Shown one piece after another: positions 11,204 to 12,559 of a stretch of DNA of 12,559 nt. Position numbers and translations under genes: made by a program. The first letter of the stretch is position 1. Every line of letters starts with the position of its first letter. The stretch is from an uncultured Gemmatimonadota bacterium (lineage in GTDB: Bacteria > Gemmatimonadota > Gemmatimonadetes > Gemmatimonadales > GWC2-71-9): contig CALGOK010000042.1 in assembly GCA_937961295.1 (NCBI GenBank), forward strand, positions 1-12,559, given 5' to 3'. The notes beneath the pieces are model-generated. The model saw only the letters and a program-made list of their open reading frames with translations. It did no database searches and was not told the DNA's origin.

Positions 11204-12559
11204 CCCCGGCCGATTCGGCGGAGGCGCTCGCGTCGCTCGAGTTTGCCGCCGTCCTCGAGGTGATTGCCGCCCGGGCCGCCCGCCCGCAGGCGGCCGAGCG
11301 GCTGCGCCACGCCACTCCCACCACCGACATTGCCACCATCACCACCGAGCTCGGCCGCACCGCCGAGCTGCTCGCGCTGTGGCGCCGGGCCGAGCGGCTC
11401 GACATCCCCCCGGTGCCCGACCTGCGCGCGGCCCTGGCGCGGTTGCGCGTCGAGGGCTCGGTGCTGGAGCTGGGCGAACTGGTCGACGTGCGGCGCACCC
11501 TCGCGGCGGGACGGATCATTGCGGCGGAGCTGGTGCGCGTGGCGGAATCGTGCCCGACGGTGGCGCTGCTCCGCGCCGAGCCCGTCGACCGGGCGATCGA
11601 GCGCGACCTCGAACGGGCGGTGAGCGACGAGGGCGAGCTGCTTGACACCGCCTCGCCGGCGCTTGCTGCTGCCCGGCGCGAGGTGCACGCCGCGCGCGAG
11701 CGGTTGGTCAAGCGGCTCGAGGCGATCGCACGCGACCAGGGCGGCGGTGCCGTGACGATGCGCGAGGGGCGCTACGTCATCCCGGTGCGCCGCGACGCGC
11801 GCGATCGGCCTGACGGCATCATTCACGACGAGTCGGGTTCGGCCGGCACGCTGTTCATCGAGCCGACCGCGGCGATCCCGCTCGGCAACGCCCTGCGCGC
11901 CGCGGTCATTGCCGAGGAGCGCGAGGTGCTCGCGGTGCTCCGGGCGCTGACCGAGGGACTTCGGCCGGCGCGGGACGCGATCGCGGCGCTGCACGGGATG
12001 GCGGTGACGCTCGACACGCTGCAGGCGCGGGCCGGGTGGGCGTTCGACTGCGAGGCAGAATGCCCCGAGGTGACGGGCGAGCGTGGCGCCCTCGTGCTGC
12101 ATCACGCCCGCCACCCGCTGCTGCTTGCGCGCGGCATCGACGTCGTGCCGTTCGACTTGCGGCTCGACGAGGGCGAGCGCACGCTGCTCATCTCGGGGCC
12201 GAATACCGGCGGCAAGACGGTGCTGCTGAAGGCGGTCGGCCTGGTCCTGCTGCTCGCGCAGTCCGGGATCATCCCGCCGGTGGGCGCCGGTTCTCGGCTG
12301 CCGGTCATCGCCCGCCTCTTCGTCGACATCGGCGATCATCAGTCGCTGCAGGCGGACCTCTCGACCTTCTCGGCGCACGTGGCCGAGTTGCGGCGCATCC
12401 TCGCGGGCGCCGACGAGCGCACGCTGGTGATCCTCGACGAGATCGGTTCGGGGACCGATCCGGCCGAGGGCGGCGCGCTCGCCATGGCGGTGCTCGAGGA
12501 GCTGACGCGCCGCGGTGCGTTGACCCTCGCCACGACCCACCTCGGATCGCTCAAGACAC
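11200..12559 (+). CDS. mutS2: MutS2 ATPase, N-terminal part, cut by the window end
   Basis: The first 453 residues of MutS2, open to the window edge; the full protein is usually near 780 residues. MutS2 suppresses recombination in some species and in Bacillus acts in ribosome rescue at collided ribosomes. The helical MutS-type core and clamp cover 1-320, including REGRYVIPVRRDARDR and IHDESGSAGTLFIEP. The ABC-type ATPase follows: Walker A GPNTGGKT at 333-340, signature STFSAHV from 388, Walker B LVILDE at 409-414 leading into GSGTDP, and H-loop TTH at 445-447. The KOW-like and C-terminal Smr nuclease domains lie outside. ATG 11200 overlaps the yqeY stop. No mismatch-recognition domain precedes the core, excluding MutS1. 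Confidence 0.96.
   Translation, partial: MTPADSAEALASLEFAAVLEVIAARAARPQAAERLRHATPTTDIATITTELGRTAELLALWRRAERLDIPPVPDLRAALARLRVEGSVLELGELVDVRRTLAAGRIIAAELVRVAESCPTVALLRAEPVDRAIERDLERAVSDEGELLDTASPALAAARREVHAARERLVKRLEAIARDQGGGAVTMREGRYVIPVRRDARDRPDGIIHDESGSAGTLFIEPTAAIPLGNALRAAVIAEEREVLAVLRALTEGLRPARDAIAALHGMAVTLDTLQARAGWAFDCEAECPEVTGERGALVLHHARHPLLLARGIDVVPFDLRLDEGERTLLISGPNTGGKTVLLKAVGLVLLLAQSGIIPPVGAGSRLPVIARLFVDIGDHQSLQADLSTFSAHVAELRRILAGADERTLVILDEIGSGTDPAEGGALAMAVLEELTRRGALTLATTHLGSLKT

Overview
The window looks like a G+C-rich bacterial chromosome segment from an uncultured or metagenome-assembled genome, plausibly Gemmatimonadota or a relative. That placement is an inference from the very high GC, frequent GTG starts and gene set; no rRNA is present to confirm it. 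All supported genes lie on the plus strand and are housekeeping genes packed with almost no spacing. I see no mobile element, CRISPR array, tRNA or defence system.

The first 80 bases are probably not genomic: 47-80 match an Illumina TruSeq adapter at 32 of 34 positions, and 1-46 look like adapter or low-quality remnant. Real sequence appears to begin at about 81, with the last codons of an unidentified gene (81-166). Then come a carboxymuconolactone-decarboxylase-like gene (186-833), the ribosome-assembly GTPase obg (830-1912) and the DNA-processing protein dprA (1863-3008). A 290-base gap (3009-3298) holds two long imperfect hairpins whose non-Watson-Crick pairs are all G-U on the plus strand. 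This is the best candidate here for something undescribed.

Next are a GlcD-type FAD-linked oxidoreductase (3299-4684), hemW (4706-5812), hrcA (5822-6859), dnaJ (6856-7986), prmA (7983-8822), rsmE (8819-9544), a HIT-family protein (9544-9891), a DUF2007-like protein (9926-10168) and a small membrane/coiled-coil protein with PspB-like layout (10173-10466). After a short gap with a hairpin and a candidate promoter come rpsU (10576-10770), yqeY (10763-11203) and the first 453 codons of mutS2 (11200 to the window end).

The order hemW-hrcA-dnaJ-prmA-rsmE-...-rpsU-yqeY matches the heat-shock/ribosome cluster known from Firmicutes such as Bacillus subtilis, but grpE and dnaK are missing between hrcA and dnaJ. 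The themes are protein folding (hrcA, dnaJ), ribosome assembly and modification (obg, prmA, rsmE, rpsU), heme handling (hemW) and DNA handling or ribosome rescue (dprA, mutS2). Repeated GTGA/ATGA stop-start overlaps suggest translational coupling. A perfect 9-bp inverted repeat spans the hrcA start codon and overlaps a possible -10 element, making it a candidate non-CIRCE operator.
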